Shown: positions 39,001 to 50,726 of the stretch, piece after piece | How the letters are laid out: each line of letters begins with the position of its first letter | Position numbering within the stretch: the stretch's first letter is position 1 | Assembly: GCA_019188255.1 (NCBI GenBank) | Contig: JAETXT010000016.1 | Coordinates: 930,001-994,000 of the forward strand | Direction: 5' to 3' | Length of the DNA: 64,000 bases | DNA from: Verticillium longisporum | Lineage: Eukaryota; Ascomycota; Sordariomycetes; Glomerellales; Plectosphaerellaceae | Program-made: the position numbers and the translations under genes | Notes under the pieces: model-generated | Databases searched by the model: none | What the model was told of the DNA's origin: nothing | What the model saw: the letters and a program-made list of their open reading frames with translations, nothing else

Positions 39001-40746
39001 ATGGCACTGAAAGGAGACGGAAGGTTCGAGAGGGAAGAGGCATGCGACGGCTCGACTGACAGAGCTTGGGGTAGCATCGCGACTGATGTTCCTGCGGCGC
39101 ACGAATGCATTATGAGATGCCAGAGACAATTTTTTGAAAGGACCCTGACGACTTACGACTGGGCAAGCTTCAACTGGGCGCGTTTTTACGAGAATGCTGA
39201 GACGATTCCTTCGGAAGCCTGCGAAACCTTGTTCGCTGCAAAAGACAGGAGAGACGGTTCTCCACTATGGGAGCTTTACTGCTGCGACTCGTTGCTCTGC
39301 GGCGTTCAGACGAGAGAAAATCCTCGTCAAGATCGTGAGTCAGTCCTCGGGAGTCTTGCCTTAATCTGGACCACGTACTACCCAACTCATTCTGACATGG
39401 CCTCCCAGCCAACGTCAACAGTATCATGCTTCACTGTCAAAAGTATGTTCTTTTTCATCAAACAACCGGGGCACATGAGGCTGATGACGAGTTGACAGTC
39501 GCGGACTTCCTCCTCTCCATGACCCAGGACCTCCCCCTGGAGGGTACTTGTGTCCTCTAGACTCGGTAGCCCAAGGTGAAGACGGGTTGCCATGTCAGAG
39601 GGCCAGTGCCAAATTCGGCGATGTCCTACCGGGATTTGCGGTAGACGGGGTTTCCATCACCGTCATCACCACCGAGACGAAGCCGCAGCCCTCTCTAACG
39701 ACGACCTCTACAACCGCAGCTGCTTCAGACGCAGTGATACTTGCCCAACCGGACACTTCGTCGGATTCCAACGAGGGACCTGGATCATTGTCCGCGGGTT
39801 CCAGAGCCGCCATTGCCGTCTGTTGCGTACTTTTCCTGATTGCATTCCTCGTATTCATCCTCTGCTACCTCCGTCGCCGACGCCAACGTGATCAGGGTTA
39901 CCCCCCGAGTCTTCGCTATGCCGATTCCGTCAAACCCGCCGACTCGCCCACACCTCTCATCTCACCCACAATGTCTGCCGATGCCCGATCCAGGACGTCG
40001 CTGCCACCACTTCGACTTCGGGACCGAAGGCTGCTCCCCACCATCTTGACTCCAGACCCGGCCTCCAGTGATCACTTAGGCCACACGCCAGGGTCGCCTC
40101 GAGCTCCACCACCAACGTACAGCAGCTTCCCCCCTTCTCCATTGCGCTCGCCAGCCACGAGCAAACTTGTGCCGCGGTATGAACACGCCGTCCAAACGGA
40201 GGGGCGTTCCTCTGGCACGACGTCCACCAAGACGCTCTCCCTCCGCAGCTCTGGCAGCACCCACACCGTCGCCGTCTCGGCATACTCTACAGCCACAGCC
40301 TCGTCGCCCTCACGTCCGCCGCGGCCCCACGAATTCCCGCTCGAGATCCCCGACCTTGTCAGTCCCGGCCTCGGCCGCGGTGGGCAGACTCCGCGTCCCG
40401 GCCCCCGCCGAATCGCTCGCTTCCGCCGGCACCGCCTGTCAGTCCTTCTTCGGCAAGCTGGCCGACGCCGTCGATGAACCACGTGCACGGCGATGTCGGC
40501 GTCGCTGTCGGTCTGGTGTCGCACAGCCCCGCACAGGGCGTGACGCTGCAGCCAGCGTCCCGGGAGCTCTGCGAGCTGACGGAGAGGTACGCGCGAGAAT
40601 CGAGGGACAGCTGGGGGAGCTGGGGCGGTATAGGGGGCGGAGGTCCGGGAGTCGTGGCGCCCGCCATGCAGGGGAAGGGGGCAGGGCACACGAGAGGCCC
40701 GGTGCTGGAGGAGGCGGATCTAGAGAGGATGGGAGGGAAGTATTAA
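39001..40746 (+). CDS. Single-pass membrane protein with cysteine-containing N-terminal region (apparent frameshift)
   Basis: I do not recognise the family. Exons 39001-39334, 39409-39442 and 39499-40746 (introns of 74 and 56 nt) give about 538 residues if one base is added. The N-terminal 220 residues hold many Cys (for example CIMRCQRQ, YCCDSLLCG, LHCQ, GLPCQRA) and probably form an ectodomain. A Thr/Ser-rich stretch then leads to one transmembrane helix near residues 227-250 (AAIAVCCVLFLIAFLVFILCYL), stopped by RRRRQR. The long Ser/Pro-rich cytosolic tail ends in SRELCELTERYARESRDSW and LEEADLERMGGKY. At 40382-40384 the frame shifts; one more G would join GLGRGG to ADSASRPPP. The first ATG lacks a signal peptide, so an upstream first exon may be missing. 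The layout resembles fungal single-pass receptor-like or wall-sensor proteins, but this is only analogy. Confidence 0.6.
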
Positions 40747-41361
40747 ACCGGCTAGCCGGCTGGCCTAGGAAGACACGATAAACATGGCACGACAATGACA
40801 GTTCATGCGGGAGAAGATGGCACGGATATAGATGAGTTTGCTTGAAAGATTTCGCAGTCTGCATTTCAACCGTCCAGCGACTAGGCGAGAAGTAGCGTTA
40901 CTGTTGACTTCGAGATGAAGCTGCATGGCGCGGCGGGGAAGCTGAAGGCTGCAGTTGTGACATGTAGCTTCGGTCGAGCTGTGTTCGTGCCTGGAGTCAT
41001 AGTCTTTGCCTGTTCAGGGCACTTGTTGATAAACCTGTTGGCTTGTCAGTGCATCTTTAGGCCCGTCACATCGAGCAAGTTGTGTTGAACAGGGCCATTA
41101 ATAGTATTCCTAAAGACAAAGAGCGAACCACGAAACACTCACAACACCCAGACGTATTTCTTTGAGGCGAGCATCGAACAGGTTGATAGTTCTGCATGGT
41201 CAAGTGCTGTATTCTACAACAGGAGCAATAGTCTTGACAACCCTCAACTGCTTTCGTAGCCTGCCGTCTCTATAACATCCTGCTGCCCTCGGCACACAAT
41301 CCGCCGTTGACCGCCATGCATCGAAAACCATACACTATCAAACACAGCAACAGCCACAAAC
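40747..41361. other. Intergenic region
   Basis: A 615-bp gap between two plus-strand genes. Nothing recognised beyond a likely leader just before 41362. Confidence 0.5.
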
Positions 41362-41886
41362 ATGGACCAGACACGTAAAGCTCTCCGCAGGGTCCCAAAT
41401 TTCGGCGAGCCGGGCAGTCGGGCGCCCCCATGCCGGAGACCACCCAGCCACTCCATCAAGGTGGGTCTCCCCGCCCTCGTCGGCACGGCGCACCGCAACA
41501 CGGTCGTCATGCATTTCGCGACGGCAGACGAGTTCAGGAGGAACACGCGCGACGCGCAGTCCGTCGCGCGCTGGATCTGCAGGAGCATCCCCCGCGACCT
41601 GGCCGAGCTGTACCCCATGCGCAGCCCCGTCGACCTGCCGTGCGGGTGGCGCGTGCACGTCCTCTGGCTGGATCTGCAGGCGAAGCGGGACACCGTGTCG
41701 CACGCGAGGGAGCTGGCGCTGTACGGGCCTGCGCAGTTCGAGGCGGACACGGCGGCCATGGAGGGTAGGGCGTTCCGCGACGCCGTCTGGATAGGGGAGG
41801 AGGGGGAGACGGCCCCGGAGAGGGGGGATGCGGTCGACTTTCGGTACTGGGGGCTGCGCAAGGCTGATGAGTGGTTGTGGGTGTAG
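41362..41886 (+). CDS. Hypothetical protein, 174 residues
   Basis: Single open frame with GC-rich third codon positions and a plausible ATG (AAACATGGAC). No domain is recognised. The first 30 residues are basic and Pro/Arg-rich; the rest is globular-looking, with segments ALVGTAHRNTVVMHFATADEF, WICRSIPRDLAELYP and WRVHVLWLDLQAKRDTVSH and an aromatic end (DFRYWGLRKADEWLWV). There is no signal peptide or membrane segment. It is convergent with the cyclophilin gene, 166 bp apart. Confidence 0.55.
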   Translation: MDQTRKALRRVPNFGEPGSRAPPCRRPPSHSIKVGLPALVGTAHRNTVVMHFATADEFRRNTRDAQSVARWICRSIPRDLAELYPMRSPVDLPCGWRVHVLWLDLQAKRDTVSHARELALYGPAQFEADTAAMEGRAFRDAVWIGEEGETAPERGDAVDFRYWGLRKADEWLWV

Positions 41887-42052
41887 CGTCAGGACGGTAG
41901 CGCAGAGTCTCGGAGGCCTTTGGTGGAGAGACAGATGACCGCCCCAAATAACCATCTCGAACAGCCTGGCGGCCTGTCCCGACGGTGTTGTCCCAGGACT
42001 TGTTTCTCTCTTGCCTTGTTTCGTTCGAAAGTCGTTCTTCTCGGTGCCGTCT

Positions 42053-42633
42053 TCACCCAGCGAGCGGATTGGCGTGCACAGTGACCTTTTCAATGCGTAT
42101 CGGCTCCTTCGGGCGGCTCTTCTTGTCAATCTCGACGCGTTCAATCTTGGCGAGCGTCGCAGTGCTGTCGTCGCCGAGCAGGTGGCCGAACACAGTGTTG
42201 AGGCCGTCGAGGTGCGGCGCCTTGTCGAAGAGGATGAAGAACTGGGAGCCGTTCGTGCCAGGGCCCTTGTTGGCCATGGAGATGATGCCGCGAGCCGAGT
42301 GACGCAGCGCAGGCCGGATCTCGTCTTCAAAGGTGCCGCCCCAGATGGAGCGGCCGCCTTTGGGGTTGTCGGGCGGCGAGGGGTTCGCAGGCCCGCCGGT
42401 CTGGACCATGAAGTTCGGTATCAGGCGGTGGAGGGGTGAGGCATCGTAATAGCCCGAGGCGCAGAGGGCGAGGAAGTTCTGGGCATGTTGGGTGAGCTGG
42501 AGAAATCTGGGCGAGAGTCGCATCGCTGCACTGCGAAGCTCGGAAAGAAGCTTACCTCTGCGGTCTTGGGCACACTCTCGCAGAAGACCTCGATCTTGAG
42601 GTCTCCCAAGGTGGTGTGTAGGGTGACGGACAT
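42053..42633 (-). CDS. cyp10: Peptidyl-prolyl cis-trans isomerase, PPIL3-type cyclophilin
   Basis: Single-domain cyclophilin that isomerises Xaa-Pro bonds; PPIL3-type members associate with the spliceosome in other eukaryotes. Exon 1 42633-42556 and exon 2 42478-42053 (77-nt intron, phase 0) encode 167 residues, the usual size. The N-terminus MSVTLHTTLGDLKIEVFCESVPKT is the short form typical of PPIL3/PPIL1, with no extension or signal. Active-site blocks: HRLIPNFMVQTGG, then FEDEI, GIISMANKGPGTNGSQFFI and HLDGLNTVFG. FILFDKAP replaces the more usual FITYAKQP. The symbol follows usage for fungal PPIL3 orthologs and is less certain than the family. Confidence 0.88.
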
Positions 42634-42922
42634 GGCTGCGACGGGTTTGGAGGTGGTTGGCGCAGGATGTGTGTTGGACGCAGAATGAGAAAGGCATGGG
42701 AATGAAGCGTTGCAGGTGCAAGGGTCCAAGCTTCACCGAGTTTCTCCACCGAAAACTTCCCCACACCCAGGATGCATAGGGGGGCTTCACGGAAAGACGA
42801 CAAACGCGAGCATGTCAGAGAGAGATGAGCGGCTTCTCGTAAAGTAAGAAAATCTTTATCAGAGTGGACTCAATATTTAATCACTTCGCGGCACATGATC
42901 TGCACGCCTGCCATCCAACTTC

Positions 42923-44007
42923 TCAGGGGCGGTCATCCTCCAAGCCTAAGAGCTTGAGGCTTGCCTCCCACAGCTGCATCTCCATGGGCGGATCATACGC
43001 GCGGCCAGCTTTGTAAAATGGGTCGAGACTCGGACTGTCTCCGTCACTGGGAAGTGCTTCGGACAAATTATCAAGGTACAGCCCCCCTCTACCTTCCAGC
43101 TCCTTGGCAACAGCAGCCCACACGGTGGTCGCCGCACCCTGCTCGATACTCTTTAGCTTGTCTTGCAATTCTGGTGCTTTGAAGGCTTGTGGACCGCCAA
43201 CGTGCCTCTGCAAGCCCGTTATAATGCCACCTGGCATGACTGAGAAAGCGCGTAGACCTTGCGGGCCGTAGCGGCGGTCAAGTTCGTTGGCAAAGTGAAT
43301 GTTGGCAAGTTTGGACCGCCCATACGCCGTCCAGGGGCTATACGGCGTCTTCTCGAAATCGAGGTCATCGAGCTCGATGGTTCCCCAGAAGTGACCGGAT
43401 GAAGACAGAGAGATGACACGGGAGGTGAGGTCTGGCGTAGTCGAAGATAGGAGTGTTGACTTGAGCAGTTGAAAAAGATAGAAATGACCGAGATGGTTGG
43501 TCCCGAATTGCGTCTCGAATCCGTCGGCAGTCTTGCCTTCAGCACAGGCCATGACTCCTGTCACCGGTCAGCAAGTTCTGTTCAACCACAAGGAGAGTGC
43601 TTTCGTTGTGAAAACACACCAGCATTGTTGATGAGAAGATGAAGCTTATCGCTCCGCGAGAGAAAGTCTTCTGCTGCCTTCTTGATGCTAGCCAGCGATC
43701 CAAGGTCGATCTGCAAAACCTCAACTTTGCCAGGCTTGCCGTCCGACAAGATATCTTTGGCAGCTGTTGGACCCTTTTCAACATCGCGAACGCCAATGAA
43801 GACGTCGGTGCCAGTGGCGTGTAGAGCACGCGCTGTTTCGACGCCGATGCCTCCAGGACTGCAACCAGTCACAATGGCGACTCGGCCAGGCCACGCGCCG
43901 AGGAGCCCCTGGTCCTCGACGATTTGAAGGGCCGTTGGACGAGAATCGCCGGGGCCAGCCAAGTTCTCGGGCTTGTGCTGTTCAGCGTATGGGTCCAGGC
44001 GAGCCAT
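42923..44007 (-). CDS. Short-chain dehydrogenase, retinol-dehydrogenase/WWOX-like
   Basis: NAD(P)-dependent oxidoreductase of the SDR family; the substrate is unknown. Exon 1 44007-43620 and exon 2 43557-42923 (62-nt intron, phase 1, in the middle of the NNAG-V motif) give 340 residues. Motifs: VTGCSPGGIGVETARAL cofactor loop, IGVRDVEKG after beta-2, DLGSLASI, LLINNAG, NHLGHFYLFQLL, catalytic Ser in ISLSSSGH, and YGRSKLANIHFANEL. The tail SLKLLGLEDD is usual for fungal proteins of this group. It follows the cyclophilin on the same strand, 289 bp upstream, with no sign of co-regulation. Confidence 0.85.
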
Positions 44008-46737
44008 GATGTCGGCAGAGGGTATTGATTCTGCTAGCGAGTACAGGGTTTGTCGACTGGTACCCGTGTGGAGAGGTAAATGGTATTGCTGATCTGTTCT
44101 ATGAGGCACATGTTCACACACGAGCATTTCTTCTGTTTGGCGGTAAGACTGTTATATAATTTTTGGAAGAGTTGAGCATAGAGACGGAAGTGAGGGTTGT
44201 GCCGCTCGCCCGTTGTCCATCGCGAACTCATCCTGATGTTCCATTTTGCTTTCGTTAGAATCGTGCCGGACAAGCGGGCTTGCGGGGGCTGCGGAACTTT
44301 CACCCTGATACTTGACAAACCTGGATATGCAGGAGTGTAGATGCTGAGATTCCGCATGATCCGCACCCGTTCCGACTCGGGGTTGAGCGGCATTTACATC
44401 AAGGGATGACGGAGTTAGTGCTTAAGCCCATATACTCCGCCTGAAAAGACAGTGCCCCTACCTACCTAGGTAAGGTACCGTACCTAGGTACCTAGGTAGG
44501 TACATCCCGCCAACCTTCCTGTCCTACCTGGATGACTAAGGTAAAATGATGAAACCTGACTGAGGTGCTCGTTCAAATCCAGCCTCAATTTGACTACCTC
44601 CCTACTACCTTCGGTACCATGGGACTTAGGTCAGGTACACATCGTTCGGCAACGGCCTTTCGGTCCCCTATGACAATATTGTGCCTCTCTATGTTTAGCT
44701 ATCTCGTCTCGAAGCTTCACCATTCTGCAAGACCTCACGAGTACTATCGCAAAGCACCAGTCGTACTGGGTTGCTCCTGCATTTCCCCTATCTGCTGTCG
44801 CTTAGGCAGAGTCTTTGGCTATGCTCCTCGAGCAGAGTCTGTCGATCGTCCGGCATGCCTTCCGCTTGGCCCTTGCTGATTCTTGCTCTTTGTCCCCTGG
44901 CCTTCGTTTATTCTTGAAATCACCTGCATTAGCACAATAGCATCCTGCTATCCTGATCCGCCATTAATGGATCGTCGCAGTTGGCGGGCCTTTACTAACG
45001 CCTCATCGTCCAGAGAACAGAGTTCGGTAGCTCTGCCTTTGCTTCTTACCTGTGGTGTCGTGTTCTAGCCGACGTATGCCAGGCCTTTCTCAGTTTCATG
45101 GAGTCTCATCCCACTTCTTGACCCTTTCGTTGTGCCCGTGGCCACAAGCTCGCTCATTTCCTTGCTCATAGCCTTTGTGTGTGTGTACACTTGTGTTGAT
45201 ATGCTGATGTTCGATCGTAAGCATCCTTCGACAAGCTGTGATCGGTAGGTGCCGGGCTCGGGGCCCGGTCTACCTTCGAGACTCGACCCAGGGCCATGCC
45301 AAGCAGACCGCGGGTCCCAGTTGAGAACCACTCACGACGTGTCTTGCCCGCAGCCCTGGCATTTTTAAGACTGCCTATTCTCTGTCTTCGCGATGCCAAC
45401 ACCCCAAGCTCCTGGATTCCTGTTCCTTCTCGTGTTTCTCTTTCTCTCTCCTACCTTCTCTTTCACCTTCTCTTTCACCTCTACCTCCTCCTTTCTGTTC
45501 TTCACGTAACCTTCTTTTCTCCCAGACCAGTACAGCACCCTGCAGGTTCCCTTACGAATACTATCTTGAGCTGTGTACTGACCCTGGTGGTGCAGATCCT
45601 GGGAGCGAGGATCTCTTCCTCTCTGAGTAGACACGTTCTCTTCCGAGCAAGACTCTCGGTTTCTCAGCAGCCTCAGTAGGCAACACCTCGGTAGGGACAC
45701 AAAATCTCCCTCCTGTCACTTTGTCAGCAAGCTGATAAGAGTTGAAAACGGTCAGGCCTCGATCTCTCCCTAGGCCTCACCCCACAGAATACCTAGTCTG
45801 GTTTGGGCTCTCGTGGACATCTCTCAGGCTACAGACTGGCATAGACGACCTTGACAATCTGATCTCTCAGACGGCGGGAGCAGCTATCCCAGGATCGCTA
45901 GACTGGATTGAATCTGGCCAGGCTTGCGAGAATCCGAGATTCTTTGGTATTCTTTCAGGGCTTGCCATTCCATGACCTTCCAAATAGGGCATACTATCGA
46001 CGATAAAGCTGCACCAGCCGCGGGCAACGTCTTCAGGGCTCGCTTTGGCTTTGGACGAAAACACCTACCTCTACCTCGCACTTGCTCTCTTCCATCCTTC
46101 TACAAGTTCATTCCTTTCTTCGGCTGCGAAAAATCGCTACCTACACAATATAAGGTGCGAGAACTTGCACCGTTGTGCACTGGATCAGTGCCAGGACTTC
46201 TGGACAACTTCACCGGGCTCCTTCTGTCAACCAGGTTTGTTATCCTTTCTTCGTCACAATCATTGCATTCCTCATTCTGTTGTTTGGCTGGGAGTTGTTG
46301 TGCTGGTCCGCATGGTCATGCAAGCGCTCGTGGCGTCAAGTCGGACTGCCATGACATGACACCCCTTTTCCCAAGTCACGCCCCTATTCACCTGACCACT
46401 CACCTCGATACACCGATACACCGAGACTCACCGAGTATCATCAGGCAATAGGGCCTCGCCTATGACCATGGCTTCTTTCGTCCCATGCTTCCTTCAGGCT
46501 CCTGCCAAAGTCGTTTCTGCTTCACTGGAATTCCTGTCCCAGTCTATATCCTTCACGCTTTTTTTCTTTGCCCTTCCCAAATCCCACCCCTCTCGTCTCT
46601 TTCTCCAACCTTCGACTCGCCCCTGACATGCATACTTACCACACAACTCAAATCGCCTGAACAACCCCTTTTCATCATCACTCCACCTGCAAATCGGGCA
46701 TTTCTCTCTCAGCAAGCTGGTAAAGAACCACGTGAGC
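44008..46737. other. Long intergenic region and C+T-rich leader of the 46738 gene
   Basis: The left part is the SDR promoter; a palindromic tract lies at 44457-44503. From about 44.9 kb the plus strand is rich in C and T (CTTTCTCTCTCC-like runs near 45440, 46590 and 46700), as in long 5' leaders. Several short ATG frames precede the ATG at 46738. No protein-coding gene is supported. Confidence 0.45.
44457..44503. repeat. TAGGTACCTA palindromic tract
   Basis: CTACCTACCTAGGTAAGG and GTACCTAGGTACCTAGG form several overlapping palindromes. Same class as the tract at 21580. Confidence 0.8.
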
Positions 46738-49301
46738 ATGGCTGACCAGAAGAAGCAGCCGCCCTCCGCAGTCGATATCCTGAGCGTTAGCGTTGGTCTC
46801 TGCCGTCCTGGCACCAGCGTACCCAAGAATCCGATCGCTCCTTCATCGTATACCCCTGCAAGATACGGTCAGAATTTTGCGAAGCAGTCGACGCCATCCC
46901 AAGCTCCTTCGGAGATTTCAAACGAATCAAGGGATCCATCCCAAATGGCTCACTGCCAGCTCCGCGGTCCTCTCGTGGGCCCGCTCCGTGAGCGACGTCG
47001 TTCCGAGCTTTCAGCCCACCACGTAAGTCAACCAGCTCCTGATATCTCGCCAGAAGTATGGCCGAGAAGCTTTGGCATATGAACTGACGATGTCACAGCC
47101 CGTCTGGGATCAGGCTCGCAACTTCCAGTCTGACCTCATGACCATCCAGCAGGCCATCCGCCGCGCGCCTGGCATCCCCAGCAAGGTCTCGGAAGAGCTC
47201 TGCGGCGTCCTTGTCAATCAGTCGCAGCAGGTCAACAATGCGATCCGCGAGACTGTTGACGATTCGTCAGAGTTACGTATTCAGGTTGAGGAGGCCAACA
47301 TGGCTATCATGAGTCTCAAGATCAACGATACTGCTGTCAAGGTCGACCTTGAGCAGAACCAGAAACGCATCAAGGAGCTCATTGAGATGGAAGAGAAGGC
47401 CGAGAACCGCCTGGCAAAGTATCATACCGACGCTGAACAGGATCGCAACGAAATCCGTGTCATTCTCGCTCGCCTCACTGCCAATGAAGAGGAGGAGGCA
47501 AAGACCAAAATCAACGACGAGCTCATCGCTGTGAGTAGCACGAGCATGTCTTCACCTTTTCCCTCCCACTGACATTCGCCATCGCAGACCCTGAAGGAAC
47601 AGCTGAGCGCCAGTCACTCCATCGAGCCGGAGCCTGACAGCAAGGAGCCCACCGCCATCGACCAGGCCATGGCCAAGTTTCAAGAGGCGCAGGCTCAGGA
47701 GGGTGTGAATGGAACTGGCTCGACCGAGGCCAACCCTGCCAACCTGCCCTCTCTCGATGTCGCTGATCTCGCCAACGTGACTCCCACTCGTGGCAGCAAC
47801 ATGCACCTTGTTTCCTCGTATGGAAACCGTGACATTGTTCGAGGGACCTTTGCCGGCGAGTCAGCCTTCTCGCCTCTCAACATCAAGAATAGCGGCAACG
47901 GCCTCCCTAGCACCATGCAGCCTCCTTCCTGGACCCGACCCAACAGCCGGGGCATTCCCGAGAGCATCAACGGCCTCGGCGGTAACATCATGCGCAGCGC
48001 CACTCCTGTCAGCCAGAACGGCTTCAACAGCGGCGGGGCCATCGTGTTCGGTCGCCCCATGAGCCGCATGGGTCAGCATGGCGGAGCTGGTCCTCGCTCC
48101 GGCCCTCCTGCCTTCCGGCCTAAGGCCCCGGAATTCCATCCTGGTCACAATGGTCTCAACGGCAGCGGCAGCGGCAGCGGTTCGGGTCACGGCAATGCCA
48201 TTGTCCAAATGTCCAACACGTCTTGGAGCCAGCACCAGCGTGGCTACGGACCCAACCAGTCTCCCGGCCCACACCCCGGACATCCTCGCTCCCGCGGTGG
48301 TTCCCAGGGCTGGCAGGATGGTCAGAATGGTGGCTTCAACCATCCCGGCCCCAAGCGTCCCCAGTGGGCCAACAGTCAGTACGACAACCGCGCCGTCGTC
48401 GCTCGTTCCCAGCCCGTCATCCCTCTCGGCCAGACCTACGGAGGCATCACTGACGACCTCGGCCGATTCGAGGAGGCTTTCCAGGAGCTCATTGGTTTTG
48501 CTCGCGTCTTCATTGGTACCTGGGTTGACGCAGAGGTCGCTGCCAAAAAGCGTGAAGCTGCCATCATTCAGTATCTCCCCAAGGTCTACCACCCGTTCAC
48601 CGAGCAGCAGGCCTGGTCCTACATTCGCCAGCATCTCAATGACGGCCTCGCCCGCTCTTGCCTGTTTGCCCGTGTCGTCGTCGACTTTATCGTTCAACGC
48701 ATCCTGGTTCCCACTGCCTGGCAGGGCTTCGGCTTCCAAACCGATCGCCGCATCCAGCAGGTCGACGAGGAGCTTTCTCGTGGTCCCAGTAGGTCTCTTC
48801 TTAAATTGCATACACTTTGTGTCCAACATCTTACTAATGCTTCTAGTGATGACCGGCTCCGCCCGCAACGAGTACAACAGTGCCGTCAGCGAAATCGTCA
48901 ACTCGATTCTCGACAACGAGCGCTACGAGCAGTACCGCGAGAGCCGCATCGAGCACTTCGTCACGGACCTCCAGATCATGCTCTGCCCGTTCACGAACGA
49001 GTTCGCCGACCTCGACCAAGTCGGCAACGACCTGGGCTCGGTCGTCGTGATGGCTTGGTCCCTCTCGGCCAAGACGCTCACCTCGCGCATGACCTTTGAG
49101 TACCGCTTCCCCGAGGCCGGCTGCCGCTTCTCCATGCAGAGCATGGTCGCCGTCGCCCCCAGCATCGACGGCTACGTCCTGCAGGCCGAGCACTGGCGCG
49201 TCCAGCTTGTCGTCACGCCCGTCATCACCGTGCGCAACGACAACGGCAGCACTCTGTCCGTCCACGTCACCAACCTTGCCGAGGTCCTGCTCATGAAGTG
49301 A
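46738..49301 (+). CDS. Conserved-looking fungal protein with coiled coil and Gly/Ser-rich linker, function unknown
   Basis: I do not recognise a named family. Exons 46738-47022, 47099-47530, 47588-48788 and 48847-49301 (introns of 76, 57 and 58 nt) join in frame to 790 residues. The first exon is Ser/Pro/Gln-rich and disordered. Exon 2 begins with PVWDQARNFQSDLMTIQQAIRR and continues into a coiled coil (VDLEQNQKRIKELIEMEEKAENRLAKYH, then RLTANEEEEAKTK). A long Gly/Ser/Pro/His-rich linker follows. The C-terminal globular domain (ITDDLGRFEEAFQELIGFARVF; then SEIVNSILDNERYEQYRES and MLCPFTNEFADLDQVG) ends in beta-rich VVTPVITVRNDNGS. There is no signal peptide or membrane helix, so it is probably cytosolic. 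The low-complexity end of exon 1 reads less naturally than the rest, but splice phases agree without any correction. Confidence 0.75.
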
Positions 49302-50726
49302 GGTAGAAGCTGCTCCTGCTTCCGATCGGCATTGCATGGTCTTAATTGCTGTGCTTTGGTAGCCTTTCGCAGGATGATGCCGGTGCATCGAACTCTGGCA
49401 CACGTTTTGCACTTCCTCTTCGGTGAGGGACCCGTGCCTGCCCCCTGCGGCAGAGTTACCCCGATACCATGGACTCTCGCCTCCCAGCAGCGATGAGGTT
49501 TGGCTTCCGGCCGGTTGATTTTCGCTGCTCATGCTTTATGATTATCCCAACATCGTACGAAGATACCCACGCCGCATCATTTCCTGCTCTTTGTTTTCCT
49601 TCCGACGGCCACTTCATGAGCATTACATGATGCTGTCGTCATCGATGACTAGCCCCCGGGCAGTATAGCCATAGAAACCCACGGACAGCAACGAGCATAT
49701 CGTATTTTCCTTTTCTTTCTTCTCATTCGGCGGCTTCGGTTTTTCGGTTTTTCGGTTTTTCGTTTTGCATCAAGGTCCCTTAAAGACTCCACGCTCGTCA
49801 CACTTTGGATCCGGCCTGCCTTCTTTTCGGCAGACTTGATGTGGCAAGACGGAATGTGATCGAGCGCTTCGACAGCACATCACGAAGCCAAAAATGGCCT
49901 CGGCAGTTTGGTTTCGTCTGGCTTGGTTCTACAAAGGACGGTCTCTTGCGGTTTGTTTACATGTTTCAGGGAAGGGACCGGGCTTTTTCGCCTCTATTAC
50001 GATTTCTGCTGCGGCTCGTTTTGACTGCGGCAACCGGCGAGGGGCTGCCGTGTTCAGCCATGGGGGCCGAGGGACCAGTTGGAAGATACATGTTTCACCT
50101 GGTCAACTGGTCCTAGGTGGGTGTCGGCTGAGGAAGGCTTGGCCTCCGTGGGCGTTTCGTTACGAAAATTAGAAAAAAACAGAATGAATCGGTAGCAGAT
50201 CCAGTGCTGCATGTGATGAGCTGTGCAACTCGAGATATGAGCCCCTCTGCTTGACGCGCTATAGGTGACAGGCATATCGTTACGGCCTGGACTCTGCCCT
50301 GCCATAGGCGGTCTGTTCAGAAACTCGGTTGCTTCCTATCTGCCGGCCCAGCACGGTTACCTGGCTTCGCCATTCATCTTTTTGCCTGAACAAAAAGTTA
50401 ATGCAAGGTATGGAACTTATGCTGGTAGGCCATCATCGCATGAAGGCAAGGTAAATATGAAGTTGGTTTAGACAAAGACTTGCAGGAAACGGCAAAGTGG
50501 TCATGTTTTCAAAGCCAAAAAGAAGAGTCGAGAGGGACTTGAGTATTATCGACACCCATCAGAGATAAGAAAAACCCCGTTCCAAGAAAACATCTGGATG
50601 CACTGAAATTCATGCGAGTAACCCTGGGTATCTCGCGTTCTGGCCACGGGCTCTCCTGAGGAGACTGAAACGCCGAAACACCTGTGAGAACCCTACGTCT
50701 AAGTAGAAACACGAACCGGTCACCGA
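49302..50726. other. Convergent intergenic region
   Basis: 1.4 kb between two gene ends. A short GGTTTTTC repeat lies near 49736-49762. No gene supported. Confidence 0.5.
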
